Part shown: positions 25,247 to 33,136 of the stretch, in pieces | Numbering within the stretch: the stretch's first letter is position 1 | Layout: every line of letters starts with the position of its first letter | DNA from: Streptomyces sp. A 4/2 | Lineage (GTDB): Bacteria > Actinomycetota > Actinomycetes > Streptomycetales > Streptomycetaceae | Length of the DNA: 64,000 bases | Assembly: GCF_940670765.1 (NCBI RefSeq) | Contig: NZ_CALNVW010000037.1 | Coordinates: 62,001-126,000, forward strand | Reading direction: 5' to 3' | The notes under the pieces: generated by a model | Told to the model about the DNA's origin: nothing | The model's input: the letters and a program-made list of their open reading frames with translations, nothing else | The model's database searches: none | Translations under genes and position numbers: made by a program

Positions 25247-26431
25247 TCACGCCCACCCGCCCTGCCGCCGCCGCGTCCTCCGCAGCAGCCAGAAGAAGAA
25301 CGGGCTTCCGAACAGCGCGGTCAGCACACCGAGCGGCAACTCCGCGGGCGCGGCCACCGTACGGGCCGCGAGATCACCCGCCACCAGGATCACCGCCCCG
25401 CCCACCGCACTGCCCGGAACCAGGAATCTGTGCCCGGGACCGTTCGCCATCCGCAGCAGGTGCGGGACCAGCAGGCCGACGAACGTGATGATCCCCGCCA
25501 CCGCCACCGCGGCTGCCGTGAGCAGCGCCACGATCAGCACCAGTACGATCCGCAGCCGCTCGACGTCCACCCCGAGGTGGCGGGCGGGCCGTTCACCCAG
25601 GGCCAGCAGGTCCAGCTTCCGGGCATGGAACGGCGCGACCGTGAGGCCGAGCAGCGCGCACGGCAGGACGGCCAGCACCTTCGGCCAGGTCGCCTGGGAG
25701 AGCGAACCCAGCTGCCAGAAGGTGATCTGGGTGACCTGGGCGTTGTCCGCGAAGAAGAGGAAGAGCCCGATCAGGGCCCCGGCGAAGGCGTTCACCGCGA
25801 TCCCGGTGAGGATCAGCGTGACGACCTCGGTCCGCCCGCCCGAACGGGAGAGCGCGTACACGAGCAGTACGGTCACCAGCCCGGCGGCGAACGCGCAGAC
25901 CGTCACCGTCCAGTTGCCGAAGAAGCTCAGCCCGAGCGCGAGGGACCCGACCGCGCCGACGGCCGCGCCCGACGAGATGCCGATGACACCCGGTTCGGCG
26001 AGCGGATTGCCGAACACGCCCTGCATCAGCGCCCCCGCGCAGCCGAGCGACCCGCCGACGAGCAGCGCGAGGACCACCCGGGGCAGCCGTACGTTCCACA
26101 GGACGCTCTCCCCGACCCGGTCCAGCGGGGCGCCGCCGATCCCGGCCCGGTGCCGCGCCGAGGCGAGGACGTCCCCGAGCGGGATGTGGTACGCGCCGAC
26201 ACCGGCCGACACCAGGCACAGCAGCAGGAGCACGGCGAGCAGGGCGGCGGTGAGGAGGACCGCGGAGGACGGACGGCGTCGTACCGCCGACTCTCCGGAA
26301 GGCGACTCTCCGGAAGGCGGTTCTCCGGAAGGTGGCGCTCCGGCGGGCGGCGGTGCGGCCGGGTCCGCAACGCCTCCGGTGCGTACGGGAGTTGCTGAGG
26401 TGTCCGGAGGTGACTGGGGCATCGGATTCAC
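25247..26431 (-). CDS. hmuU: Heme ABC transporter permease (FecCD family)
   Basis: 394 residues; the GTG at 26431 overlaps the hmuT stop (GTGA). About ten membrane helices with FecCD-type blocks: LWNVRLPRVVLALLVGGSLG, GNPLAEPGVIGISSGA, GIITFVGLLVPHLLRM. It forms the transmembrane channel for heme. The first ~50 residues are a low-complexity Pro/Gly/Ser/Glu tail with PSGE repeats encoded by a 15-bp DNA repeat (26291-26335); this cytoplasmic extension is not needed by the family and may be variable. Paired with HmuT and HmuV. Confidence 0.92.
   Translation of the reverse strand: MNPMPQSPPDTSATPVRTGGVADPAAPPPAGAPPSGEPPSGESPSGESAVRRRPSSAVLLTAALLAVLLLLCLVSAGVGAYHIPLGDVLASARHRAGIGGAPLDRVGESVLWNVRLPRVVLALLVGGSLGCAGALMQGVFGNPLAEPGVIGISSGAAVGAVGSLALGLSFFGNWTVTVCAFAAGLVTVLLVYALSRSGGRTEVVTLILTGIAVNAFAGALIGLFLFFADNAQVTQITFWQLGSLSQATWPKVLAVLPCALLGLTVAPFHARKLDLLALGERPARHLGVDVERLRIVLVLIVALLTAAAVAVAGIITFVGLLVPHLLRMANGPGHRFLVPGSAVGGAVILVAGDLAARTVAAPAELPLGVLTALFGSPFFFWLLRRTRRRQGGWA
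26291..26335. repeat. Three 15-bp tandem units inside hmuU
   Basis: CTCTCCGGAAGGCGA-type units start at 26291, 26306 and 26321 and encode the PSGES/PPSGE repeats of the HmuU N-terminus, so copy changes keep the frame. Confidence 0.8.
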
Positions 26432-27486
26432 TTCCCGTCCGCGTACAACTGCCGGACCAGGGACGCCAGTACCTGATCGGTGCGCGGGCCGTAGTTCAGC
26501 AGCACCCCGTCGTCGATCGAGACGACCCGGCGGTCCATTCCGGCCGGGGTCTCGGCGACGCCGGGGATCTTCACCAGGCCGTCGGTCCCGCCGACCGATT
26601 CGAGCCCCTTGGTCATCACCAGGATCACGTCCGGCGCGGCTTTGGCCAGCGCCTCGCTGGTGATCGCGGTGAAGTCCTTCGTCAGCCCCGAAGCCTTGCC
26701 CGCGTCGATCGCGCCGGCTGCCTCCAGGAGCGAACTCGCCCCGGAATCACGGCCGCCGAGCAGGTAGACGGAGGCCGTTCCGCGTAGATAGAGGAAGGCG
26801 ACCCGAGGCCTCTGCCCGTCCTTGCGCCCGTCCTTCCGCCCGTCCTCCGGCGCGGGGACGGACTTCCGTACGGCGGCGAGCCGGTCGTCGGTGCGCTGCT
26901 TCAGCGCGGTCCCCGCGTCCGGTACGCCGAGCGCCGAGGCCACCGCGTCGATACGGCGGTCGACGTCGTCCAGGCCCTTCGCCGGGTCGATGACGACGAG
27001 CGGGATGCCCGCGTCCCGTAGCTGGCCGATGGCCTCGGCGGGTCCGGTCGTGGTGTCCGCCAGGACCAGGGTCGGCTTCAGTGAGAGCACGCTCTCTGCC
27101 GAGACGTCGTGCGCGCGGGTGACCACGGGCAGCTTCGCCGCCTGCTCGAAGGTGGTGGTGATGTCGCGGGCGACGACGTGCTTGCCGAGGCCGAGCGTGA
27201 AGACGATCTCGCTGAGACCGCCGGTCAGCGGAACGACGCGGTCGGCCGAAGTGACCGTCACCCGCTTGCCGTCGGCGGAGCCCACGGACACGGGCAGCCG
27301 GGGTCGTGGCGTGGCGGCCAGTGGTTCGACCCGGTCGGCCGGGGCGCCGGTCGCGGGCCCGGCGGCTCCGCTTCCCGCGGTCCTCCCGCCGGACGCGGGG
27401 TCCGTGCCGCAGCCGGTCGCTGCCAGCGCGAGGGCGAGCGCGGAGAGAAGGGCACCGGCCAGCCGGGGTGTGCGCACCGAAGGCAC
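26428..27486 (-). CDS. hmuT: Heme ABC transporter substrate-binding lipoprotein
   Basis: 352 residues, GTG start at 27486 (a second in-frame GTG lies nine bases later). The lipobox LAATGC puts the lipid on Cys26. The mature protein has the two-lobed helical-backbone fold of class III binding proteins (RVVPLTGGLSEIVFTLGLG, DTTTGPAEAIGQLRDAGIPLVVID, LNYGPRTDQV). It should capture heme, possibly from the HtaA proteins encoded divergently, and pass it to HmuUV. An internal DGRKDGRKDG repeat is present. The divergent promoter region contains a strong iron box. Confidence 0.9.
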   Translation of the reverse strand: MPSVRTPRLAGALLSALALALAATGCGTDPASGGRTAGSGAAGPATGAPADRVEPLAATPRPRLPVSVGSADGKRVTVTSADRVVPLTGGLSEIVFTLGLGKHVVARDITTTFEQAAKLPVVTRAHDVSAESVLSLKPTLVLADTTTGPAEAIGQLRDAGIPLVVIDPAKGLDDVDRRIDAVASALGVPDAGTALKQRTDDRLAAVRKSVPAPEDGRKDGRKDGQRPRVAFLYLRGTASVYLLGGRDSGASSLLEAAGAIDAGKASGLTKDFTAITSEALAKAAPDVILVMTKGLESVGGTDGLVKIPGVAETPAGMDRRVVSIDDGVLLNYGPRTDQVLASLVRQLYADGK

Positions 27487-27548
27487 CGTCCTTGTCGTTC
27501 GGTTGAGCGTGCCGGGGCGGAGGGGTTCCGGACCGGATCAGGGATAGC

Positions 27549-27567
27549 TTAGGTTAGCCTTACCTTA
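27549..27567. promoter_or_regulatory. DmdR/IdeR iron box between hmuT and htaA genes
   Basis: TTAGGTTAGCCTTACCTTA matches the consensus TTAGGTTAGGCTAACCTAA at 16 of 19 positions. It lies centrally in the 106-base divergent gap, 25 bases before the htaA ATG and 62 from the hmuT start, so one bound repressor could silence both transcripts when iron is sufficient. Confidence 0.85.
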
Positions 27568-27592
27568 GTCACCGGCCCTCCGGGGGGATTCC

Positions 27593-28972
27593 ATGCTGTC
27601 GTTCAGACCCGTCCGCGCGCTCGTCGTCGTACTGCTCGCGGGCCTGCTGGGAGCACTGCTCCCGGCGTACACCGCTCAGGCGGCGAGCCGTACGGTGCAG
27701 GGCGGCCGGCTCGACTGGGGGATCAAGTCGTCCTTCCAGAGCTACGTCACCGGCCCGGTGGCCAAGGGGAGTTGGGGGCTGCTGGGCGGGGCCGCCACGG
27801 TCGGAGGCAGCCAGTTCCGCTTCCATTCGGCGACCGGTTCGTACGACCCGGACAGCGGCAGCTTCAGCGCCGGGTTCTCCGGCGGTGTCCGTTTCACCGG
27901 TCACCGGAAGGCGGACGGCAGCCATGAACTCGACCTCACCATCAGCAGGCCCACCGTCCGGATCTCCGGAGGCCGGGGCACGCTCTTCGCCGACATGGTC
28001 AGCAAGTCCAGGAGCACCGGACGGGTCACCACATCGACCCAGGTCCCGCTCGCCGCACTCGGCCTCTCCGGCATCGACATGAGGGGCGGCGGCAGCCCCG
28101 TCGCCCTCAACTCCGTCCCCGCGACGCTCACGTCACAGGGCGCCACGGCCTTCGCCGGGTACTACACGGCCGGTACGGCGCTCGACCCGGTCAGCCTCTC
28201 GGCCGATGTGATCCGGCCCGCGCAGCAGCAGGAGAAGGCCACGGAGAAACCGGCAGCGGAGAAGCCGGGCGGGAAGAAGACCGACGCGGAGAGGGACAGC
28301 GTGGCGGGTCCCATCCGGGATGCCGCCGTGGACTGGGGCGTACGCCGCACCTTCCGTGAGTACGTCACCGGGGACATCGCCAAGGGCAGGTGGACCCTGT
28401 CCGGAGGGGCCCAGGACGGCGGCGCGCTCTTCCGCTTCCCCCAGGGCAAGGGCACCTACGACGAGAAGAAGAGGACGCTCGACGCGCACTTCGCCGGCAC
28501 GGTCCGCTTCACCGGGGACCGACTGGACGTGGAACTCACCGCGTTGGCCGTCAGGATCGAGGACGGCAAGGGCACGCTCCTCTCCGCGGGTAGGCCCGTG
28601 GTCACCTTCGAAGCGAAGCAACTCACCGTGAAGGACGGCCTGATCGCCCTCGACGAGGCGCCCGCGAAACTCACCGGGGGCGGCGCGGAACTCTTCGGCT
28701 CGATGTACCGGGCGGGCACCGACATGGACCCGGTCTCGCTGGCCGTGGCCATCGACAAGAAGGCCGAGCTGCCCGCCCTCCCGGACCTGGGCAGCGAACC
28801 GGGCGCCGCCCCCACGCCCGCACCGCGGACCGGGGCGGCGGCCCCCGCGCCCACCGCGGCCTCCACGGACAGCCGCACCGGGACCTACGTCGGCATCGGC
28901 GCGGGCGTCCTCGGCGTGGCCGCACTCGGCGTCTTCGTGGCCCTCCGGCGTCGCGCCGCCCGGCAGCACTGA
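27593..28972 (+). CDS. HtaA-domain heme-binding surface protein 1 (membrane-anchored)
   Basis: 459 residues. Signal peptide (LLAGLLGALLPAYTAQAA), two HtaA domains (~38-207 and ~240-400), an Ala/Pro linker and a C-terminal helix with RRRAARQH, so it is anchored in the membrane facing outwards. HtaA domains bind heme in Corynebacterium. Domain 1 has the expected WGIKSSFQSYV start and His104 in RFTGH. In domain 2 the equivalent position is Asp309 (RFTGD), so its heme ligation may differ. It is divergent from hmuTUV, with a shared iron box 25 bases upstream. Probably collects heme at the surface for HmuT. Confidence 0.88.
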   Translation: MLSFRPVRALVVVLLAGLLGALLPAYTAQAASRTVQGGRLDWGIKSSFQSYVTGPVAKGSWGLLGGAATVGGSQFRFHSATGSYDPDSGSFSAGFSGGVRFTGHRKADGSHELDLTISRPTVRISGGRGTLFADMVSKSRSTGRVTTSTQVPLAALGLSGIDMRGGGSPVALNSVPATLTSQGATAFAGYYTAGTALDPVSLSADVIRPAQQQEKATEKPAAEKPGGKKTDAERDSVAGPIRDAAVDWGVRRTFREYVTGDIAKGRWTLSGGAQDGGALFRFPQGKGTYDEKKRTLDAHFAGTVRFTGDRLDVELTALAVRIEDGKGTLLSAGRPVVTFEAKQLTVKDGLIALDEAPAKLTGGGAELFGSMYRAGTDMDPVSLAVAIDKKAELPALPDLGSEPGAAPTPAPRTGAAAPAPTAASTDSRTGTYVGIGAGVLGVAALGVFVALRRRAARQH

Positions 28973-29026
28973 TCGTCCCCACCCACCCACCTGTACCTCA
29001 CCCCCTTGTCAAGGAGACACCCGATC

Positions 29027-30526
29027 ATGGCCGTTACCCGTCGCCGTCAGATATCCGTCGCAGCCGCCGTCGCCACCGTGACCGCACTGGGCGCGACCGC
29101 CTTCGCCCTGCCCGCGCTCGCCGCGGACGGCCCGCCCAAGGAGCCGCTGAAGATCACCGGGGGCACGCTGGACTGGGGCATCAAGGCTTCCTACCGCAAT
29201 TACGTCACCAGTTGGGCCGCAGGGGAGATCAGAACCGCGGACGGCGCCGTACGCAACGACGACGGAAGCTTCGAGTTCGGCGGCGCGCAGGGTGCGTACG
29301 ACCCCGGGGCACACACGGTCAAGGCCGCGTTCGACGGCAGCGTCACCTTCTTCTCGCCCGCGCCGCCCAAGGGCCACGGCTTCGAAGTGACCCTGTCCGA
29401 CCTGCGGTTCGACAGCGGCGCCCAGCGGATCACCGCCGACGTCACCAAGGACGGCGCGACCGAGCAGGACGTGCCGCTCGCCGACGTGAAGGCGACCGGC
29501 GCCTCGATGGAGGACCTGCCCGCGACCCTCACCGAGGAGGCGGGGGACGTGCTGGGCTCGGCGTCGTACGCCGGGGCGGAGGGCGATCCCGTCACGGTGC
29601 GCCTGGAGTTCGGGGCGCCCACGGAGCCCACCGCCCAGCCGAGCACCGACCCCAGCACCGCCCCGTCCACCGGCCCGACGGACGGCCCGACCGGCAGGCC
29701 CACCGACCCGCCGACCGGGCAGCCCACTCCCGCCGAGAGCTCCACCAAGCCGGCCGGGACGACCGGCCAGGTCTCCGACGGCACGCTCTCCTGGGGCGTC
29801 AAGGCGTCCTTCCGTACGTACATCCTCAGCGGCGGCGAGATCAGCACGGCCGCCGGTGCGAAGAAGAACGCGGACGGATTCGACTTCCCGCTCGCGCAGG
29901 CCGACCTGAACAGCGGGCAGCAGACGCTGAAAGCCGCCTTCGACGGCAGCGTGCGGTTCCACTACGCCGCGCACGGACTCGACATCGCACTCTCGGACAT
30001 CCACCTCGTCGCCAAGGGCGCCAAGGGCACCCTGCGCGCGGACGTCACCACGCCCAAGGGCACCGACGAGGACGTCGACTTCGCCTCGCTCGACCTGTCC
30101 GGGGCCGACTACACGGCCAAGAACGACGTGGTCCAGCTGAAGAGCGTCCCGGCAGTCTTCACGGCGGACGGCGCGGCCCAGTTCGCCAACGACACCACGG
30201 GCTCCCTCTACAAGGCGGGTGACGCCATCGACCCGGTGACGGTGGCGCTCGCCCTGAGCGACGACGCGCGGCTCCCCGGCGGCTCCACCACGGGAGGTAC
30301 CGGCACCACGGGAGGCACCACCGGCGGCTCGGGCTCCGGGTCCACCACGGGCGGCGGCTCGGTGGGTGGCCCGGCGGGCGGTTCCGTCGGCGGAACGGAC
30401 ACCGGCGCACTCGCCTCCACCGGCTCGGACGTCCCGGCCGGCGCCCTCCTCGGTGCGTCGGGTGCGGTCGCCGCGATCGGCGCGGCCCTGGTGACCGTGG
30501 CCCGCAGGCGCCGCACGAACGTCTGA
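29027..30526 (+). CDS. HtaA-domain heme-binding protein 2 with LAxTG wall-sorting signal
   Basis: 499 residues; AAGGAG lies ten bases before the ATG. Order: signal peptide ending ALPALAA, HtaA domain 1 (~42-195), a Pro/Thr/Ser linker (~199-245), HtaA domain 2 (~250-412), a Gly/Thr/Ser stalk (~419-459), then LASTG (462-466), a hydrophobic helix and RRRRTNV. LAxTG is the motif of class E sortases, so this protein is probably linked covalently to peptidoglycan and would relay heme across the wall to HtaA 1 and HmuT. It lies 54 bases after the first HtaA gene, so likely the same transcript. Confidence 0.88.
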   Translation: MAVTRRRQISVAAAVATVTALGATAFALPALAADGPPKEPLKITGGTLDWGIKASYRNYVTSWAAGEIRTADGAVRNDDGSFEFGGAQGAYDPGAHTVKAAFDGSVTFFSPAPPKGHGFEVTLSDLRFDSGAQRITADVTKDGATEQDVPLADVKATGASMEDLPATLTEEAGDVLGSASYAGAEGDPVTVRLEFGAPTEPTAQPSTDPSTAPSTGPTDGPTGRPTDPPTGQPTPAESSTKPAGTTGQVSDGTLSWGVKASFRTYILSGGEISTAAGAKKNADGFDFPLAQADLNSGQQTLKAAFDGSVRFHYAAHGLDIALSDIHLVAKGAKGTLRADVTTPKGTDEDVDFASLDLSGADYTAKNDVVQLKSVPAVFTADGAAQFANDTTGSLYKAGDAIDPVTVALALSDDARLPGGSTTGGTGTTGGTTGGSGSGSTTGGGSVGGPAGGSVGGTDTGALASTGSDVPAGALLGASGAVAAIGAALVTVARRRRTNV

Positions 30527-30691
30527 CACGACCGGCCCTCCGGCGCGGTGCGGGCGGGCACGGTGCGGGCGGGCCGCACCCGCACCGGTGGCCGGCCTCC
30601 GTACCAGCGTCTAGGTTCCGAGAGGAGACCCGCGGCCCACGGCCGCGGCACGTGCGGGCGGCCACGGCCCCCTGACCACGATCGGAACACG

Positions 30692-31177
30692 ATGGCTCCT
30701 CCCACCGGTGCGGCAGCGTCCACCCCCGGGGCGGCCGGCCGCACCCGGAGCACGGCCCCGGCGGACCTCAGGCACGCCCTCGGCCCCCGGGACGTCCTCC
30801 TGTCCGTCGGTCTCGGCGGTGTGCTGGGTGCCTTCCTCCGGCACGGCGCGAATCTGGTCTGGCCGCACACCGCCGGTACCTTCCCCACCACCACGCTCGT
30901 CATCAACGTGGTCGGCTGCGCGCTGATGGGCGTACTGAAGGTGGTCGTCAGCGAGTTGCGCCGGGTGCACCGGCTGGCCGGTCCCTTCATCGGCACCGGC
31001 ATCCTCGGCGGATTCACCACCTTCTCCACCTACGAGGTGGGCATCCACCTGCTGCTCACCGACGGCCACGTCGTGACCGGCCTGGTCTACGGCCTGGTGA
31101 CCCCGGTGGCCGCGATGGCGGCGGTCCAGGTGGCCACCGGACTCACCCGTCGAGCCCTGACCGGACGGCACCGATGA
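30692..31177 (+). CDS. crcB: CrcB/Fluc fluoride channel subunit 1
   Basis: 161 residues from the ATG at 30692; the first ~35 are a polar extension. Four helices with family landmarks: GGVLGAFLRHG, NVVGCALMG (the pore Asn) and GGFTTFSTYEVG with the Phe-box Phe and central Na-binding region. Fluc proteins are small dual-topology dimers that expel fluoride. It pairs with a second crcB 373 bases downstream, with a DUF190 gene between. Its stop codon lies inside a duplicated 16-bp unit. No convincing fluoride riboswitch was found upstream. Confidence 0.88.
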   Translation: MAPPTGAAASTPGAAGRTRSTAPADLRHALGPRDVLLSVGLGGVLGAFLRHGANLVWPHTAGTFPTTTLVINVVGCALMGVLKVVVSELRRVHRLAGPFIGTGILGGFTTFSTYEVGIHLLLTDGHVVTGLVYGLVTPVAAMAAVQVATGLTRRALTGRHR

Positions 31178-31200
31178 CCAGGCCGGCACCGATGATCAGG
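31167..31200. repeat. Duplicated 16-bp unit spanning the crcB stop codon
   Basis: GGCACCGATGAYCAGG occurs at 31167-31182 and 31185-31200, an 18-base period. The first copy includes the TGA stop of crcB; the second supplies the AGG leading into the DUF190 ribosome-binding site. Confidence 0.75.
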
Positions 31201-31208
31201 AGGCACCC

Positions 31209-31553
31209 ATGATCCGGACCAAGAGCGCCCTGCGGCTGACCGTCTTCGTCGCGGAGAGCGCCACCTGGCACAGCCGTCCGCTGCACGCGGAGATCCTGCG
31301 GCTGGCGCAGGCCGCGGGACTGGCCGGCGGCAGCGTACTGCGTGGCATGGAGGGCTTCGGGCCCAGCGGCGTACGCCACACCTCCCGGCTGTTCTCGATG
31401 AGCGGTGATCTGCCGCTGACCGTGATCCTCGTCGACGAACCCGACCGCATCCGCGCCTTTCTGCCCCGCCTCGACGACGTGATCGCGAAGGGCCTGGCGG
31501 TGCTCGACGAGGTGGAGGTGGTCTTCCACCTCACGGACGGCGAAGAACGGTGA
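31209..31553 (+). CDS. DUF190-family small protein
   Basis: 114 residues; AGGAGG lies six bases before the ATG. The fold is ferredoxin-like and related to the PII superfamily, seen in the pattern LRLTVFVAESATWHSRPLHAEIL...GLAGGSVLRGMEGFG...LPLTVILVDEPDRI. DUF190 genes commonly accompany crcB, suggesting an accessory or regulatory role in fluoride export, but the mechanism is unknown. It overlaps the next crcB by GTGA, so the two proteins are translationally coupled. Confidence 0.85.
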   Translation: MIRTKSALRLTVFVAESATWHSRPLHAEILRLAQAAGLAGGSVLRGMEGFGPSGVRHTSRLFSMSGDLPLTVILVDEPDRIRAFLPRLDDVIAKGLAVLDEVEVVFHLTDGEER

Positions 31554-31924
31554 CCTGGCTGCTGGTGGCCGTCGGCGCCTGCGTCGGCGCGATGCTGCGC
31601 TACCTCACCGACCGCTGGGTCCACACCCGCTACCACGGGGTGTTTCCCTGGGGCACCTTCACCGCGAACATGGCCGCCGCGCTCGTCCTGGGCGTCGTCA
31701 CCGGAGCCGTACTGTCCGGCCACGCCTCGCACGACACCCAACTGCTGCTCGGTACGGGCCTGTGCGGCGCTCTGAGTACCTACTCGACCTTCTCCTACGA
31801 GACACTCGCCCTGGCAGCGAGCCGCCCCCGGACACTGGCCGTGACGAACCTCGTCGTCACCGTACTGGCCGGTCTCGGCGCAGCCGCTCTCGGCTCCGCC
31901 GTCGCCACGGCGCTGTTCGGCTGA
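31550..31924 (+). CDS. crcB: CrcB/Fluc fluoride channel subunit 2
   Basis: 124 residues, GTG start in the GTGA overlap with the DUF190 stop. Four helices with GAMLRYLTDR, NMAAALVLG (pore Asn) and CGALSTYSTFSYE matching the Phe-box/STxST pattern. Together with the upstream copy it may form a heterodimeric antiparallel channel, as inferred for other organisms with two crcB genes. It ends the unit; a 124-base gap with GC-rich hairpins precedes the urea transporter gene. Confidence 0.88.
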   Translation: MTWLLVAVGACVGAMLRYLTDRWVHTRYHGVFPWGTFTANMAAALVLGVVTGAVLSGHASHDTQLLLGTGLCGALSTYSTFSYETLALAASRPRTLAVTNLVVTVLAGLGAAALGSAVATALFG

Positions 31925-32048
31925 CCTGCCCCGGGCCGCCCGGGGGTGCTCACCCCATCGGGCCGCCTGCGGTGGCGGATCCCCGGAGCTCTCGTAGCGT
32001 CGGAAGGGCGGCAGCTGCCGCAGCCGACTCCGTTCAGGGGCAACTCCC

Positions 32049-33008
32049 GTGCCTACCACCGAAATACACGGTCGCCATCCGAGTGACGAGCTTCCGCAGG
32101 CTCTGGCCGAGACCGGGCTGCGCGGGTTCGCCCAAGTGGTCCTGCAGACCAACCTGCTGACCGGGGCGCTCATCCTGGCCGGGCTCTTCGCGTACAGCTG
32201 GCAGGCCGGGGTCTTCGGACTGTTCGGTACCGTGGTCGCCACGGTCACCGCCTATCTGCTCGGCGCCGACCGCACCGCGATCCACCAGGGGCTGCACGGA
32301 TTCAACGGGTGCCTCACCGGAGTCGCCGTACTGGTCTTCCTCGGCATGCACCTCTCGACCTGGCTGCTGGCCCTCTTCGGCGCCGCAGCCGCCACCCTGG
32401 TCTCCGCCGCGCTGGCCACCGTGTTCTCCACCTGGGGGCTCACCGGCCTGACCGCTCCGTTCTGCGTCGTCTCGGGCGTCATGGTCGTCGGGGCGCCGTC
32501 CTTCGCGCGGCTCTGGCACACGGGCAGCCCCGCGGCCCTGCCCACCGTCACCACCGGCGACCGGGCGCTGTCCTGGAACGATCTCTGGCACGCCTTCTTC
32601 AACAACGTCGCCGAGATCTTCCTGCTCAACACCTGGTACTCCGGGCTGCTGATCCTCGCCGGACTCTTCCTCGCGGGCGTGCGCGTGGGGCTGTTCGCGG
32701 TGGCGGGCAGTGTGCTCGGGATCGTCGTCGCCTGGGCGTTCGGCGCCCCCGCAGCGGTGATCGCCAACGGCATCTACGGCTACAACGCGGTGCTCGTCGC
32801 CATCGCGCTGGGCGTCACCTTCCTCGCGCACGGCACCTGGGAGACCGGCTACGCCCTGTTCGGGGCCGTGCTGAGCTGCGCCCTCACGGCCTCCCTCACC
32901 TCGTTCTTCAAACCGTTCGGCGGCCACACCTTCACCTGGCCGTTCATCCTCACCACCTGGCTCCTGCTGCTCGCCGTACCCGGCCTGACCCGGTTGCGGC
33001 GTGCCTGA
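32049..33008 (+). CDS. Urea transporter (UT family)
   Basis: 319 residues from a GTG with AGGGG upstream. It is a two-fold repeated membrane protein. The UT signature occurs in both halves as GLHGFNGCLTG and GIYGYNAVLVAI, with ten or so helices. It should let urea move down its gradient into the cell for urease. It is the first gene of the urea/ammonia locus and is intact, although the urease structural genes that follow are not. Confidence 0.87.
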   Translation: MPTTEIHGRHPSDELPQALAETGLRGFAQVVLQTNLLTGALILAGLFAYSWQAGVFGLFGTVVATVTAYLLGADRTAIHQGLHGFNGCLTGVAVLVFLGMHLSTWLLALFGAAAATLVSAALATVFSTWGLTGLTAPFCVVSGVMVVGAPSFARLWHTGSPAALPTVTTGDRALSWNDLWHAFFNNVAEIFLLNTWYSGLLILAGLFLAGVRVGLFAVAGSVLGIVVAWAFGAPAAVIANGIYGYNAVLVAIALGVTFLAHGTWETGYALFGAVLSCALTASLTSFFKPFGGHTFTWPFILTTWLLLLAVPGLTRLRRA

Positions 33009-33047
33009 CACCCGAGCCGGGCGCCCTGCCCAAGGAGGACAACCCGC

Positions 33048-33134
33048 ATGAACCTGACCCCCCGTGAGATCGACAAACCGCTCGTCCACGTCGTCGCGGA
33101 CCTGGTCTCCTGCCACGCCCCGATCGGCGGCTGA
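33048..33134 (+). pseudogene. ureA: Internally deleted urease gamma subunit gene (ureA remnant)
   Basis: An ATG with an excellent AAGGAGG site (33032-33038) opens a 28-residue frame. The first ~19 residues (MNLTPREIDKPLVHVVADL) match the start of urease gamma subunits, normally ~100 residues. The last ~9 (VSCHAPIGG) resemble the gamma-subunit C-terminus, which usually ends in a TKLVTVHxPI-like segment. The simplest reading is an in-frame deletion of about 70 codons, perhaps at a short CTGGT repeat. The active urease would lack this subunit. It is followed after two bases by the chelatase gene. Confidence 0.65.
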
Positions 33135-33136
33135 CC

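Noticed and set aside
30600..30710. Possible fluoride riboswitch before crcB (GATGGCTCCT near 30691, AGGAG upstream that could pair with CTCCT).
   Set aside because: The 3' motif coincides with the start codon and first codons, and the conserved GATG and CCGCC parts of the 5' strand are missing. A covariance-model search would decide.
33048..33134. The 28-residue frame as an independent small protein gene.
   Set aside because: Its two ends match the two ends of UreA too well, and its position is where ureA belongs; deletion is the simpler explanation.
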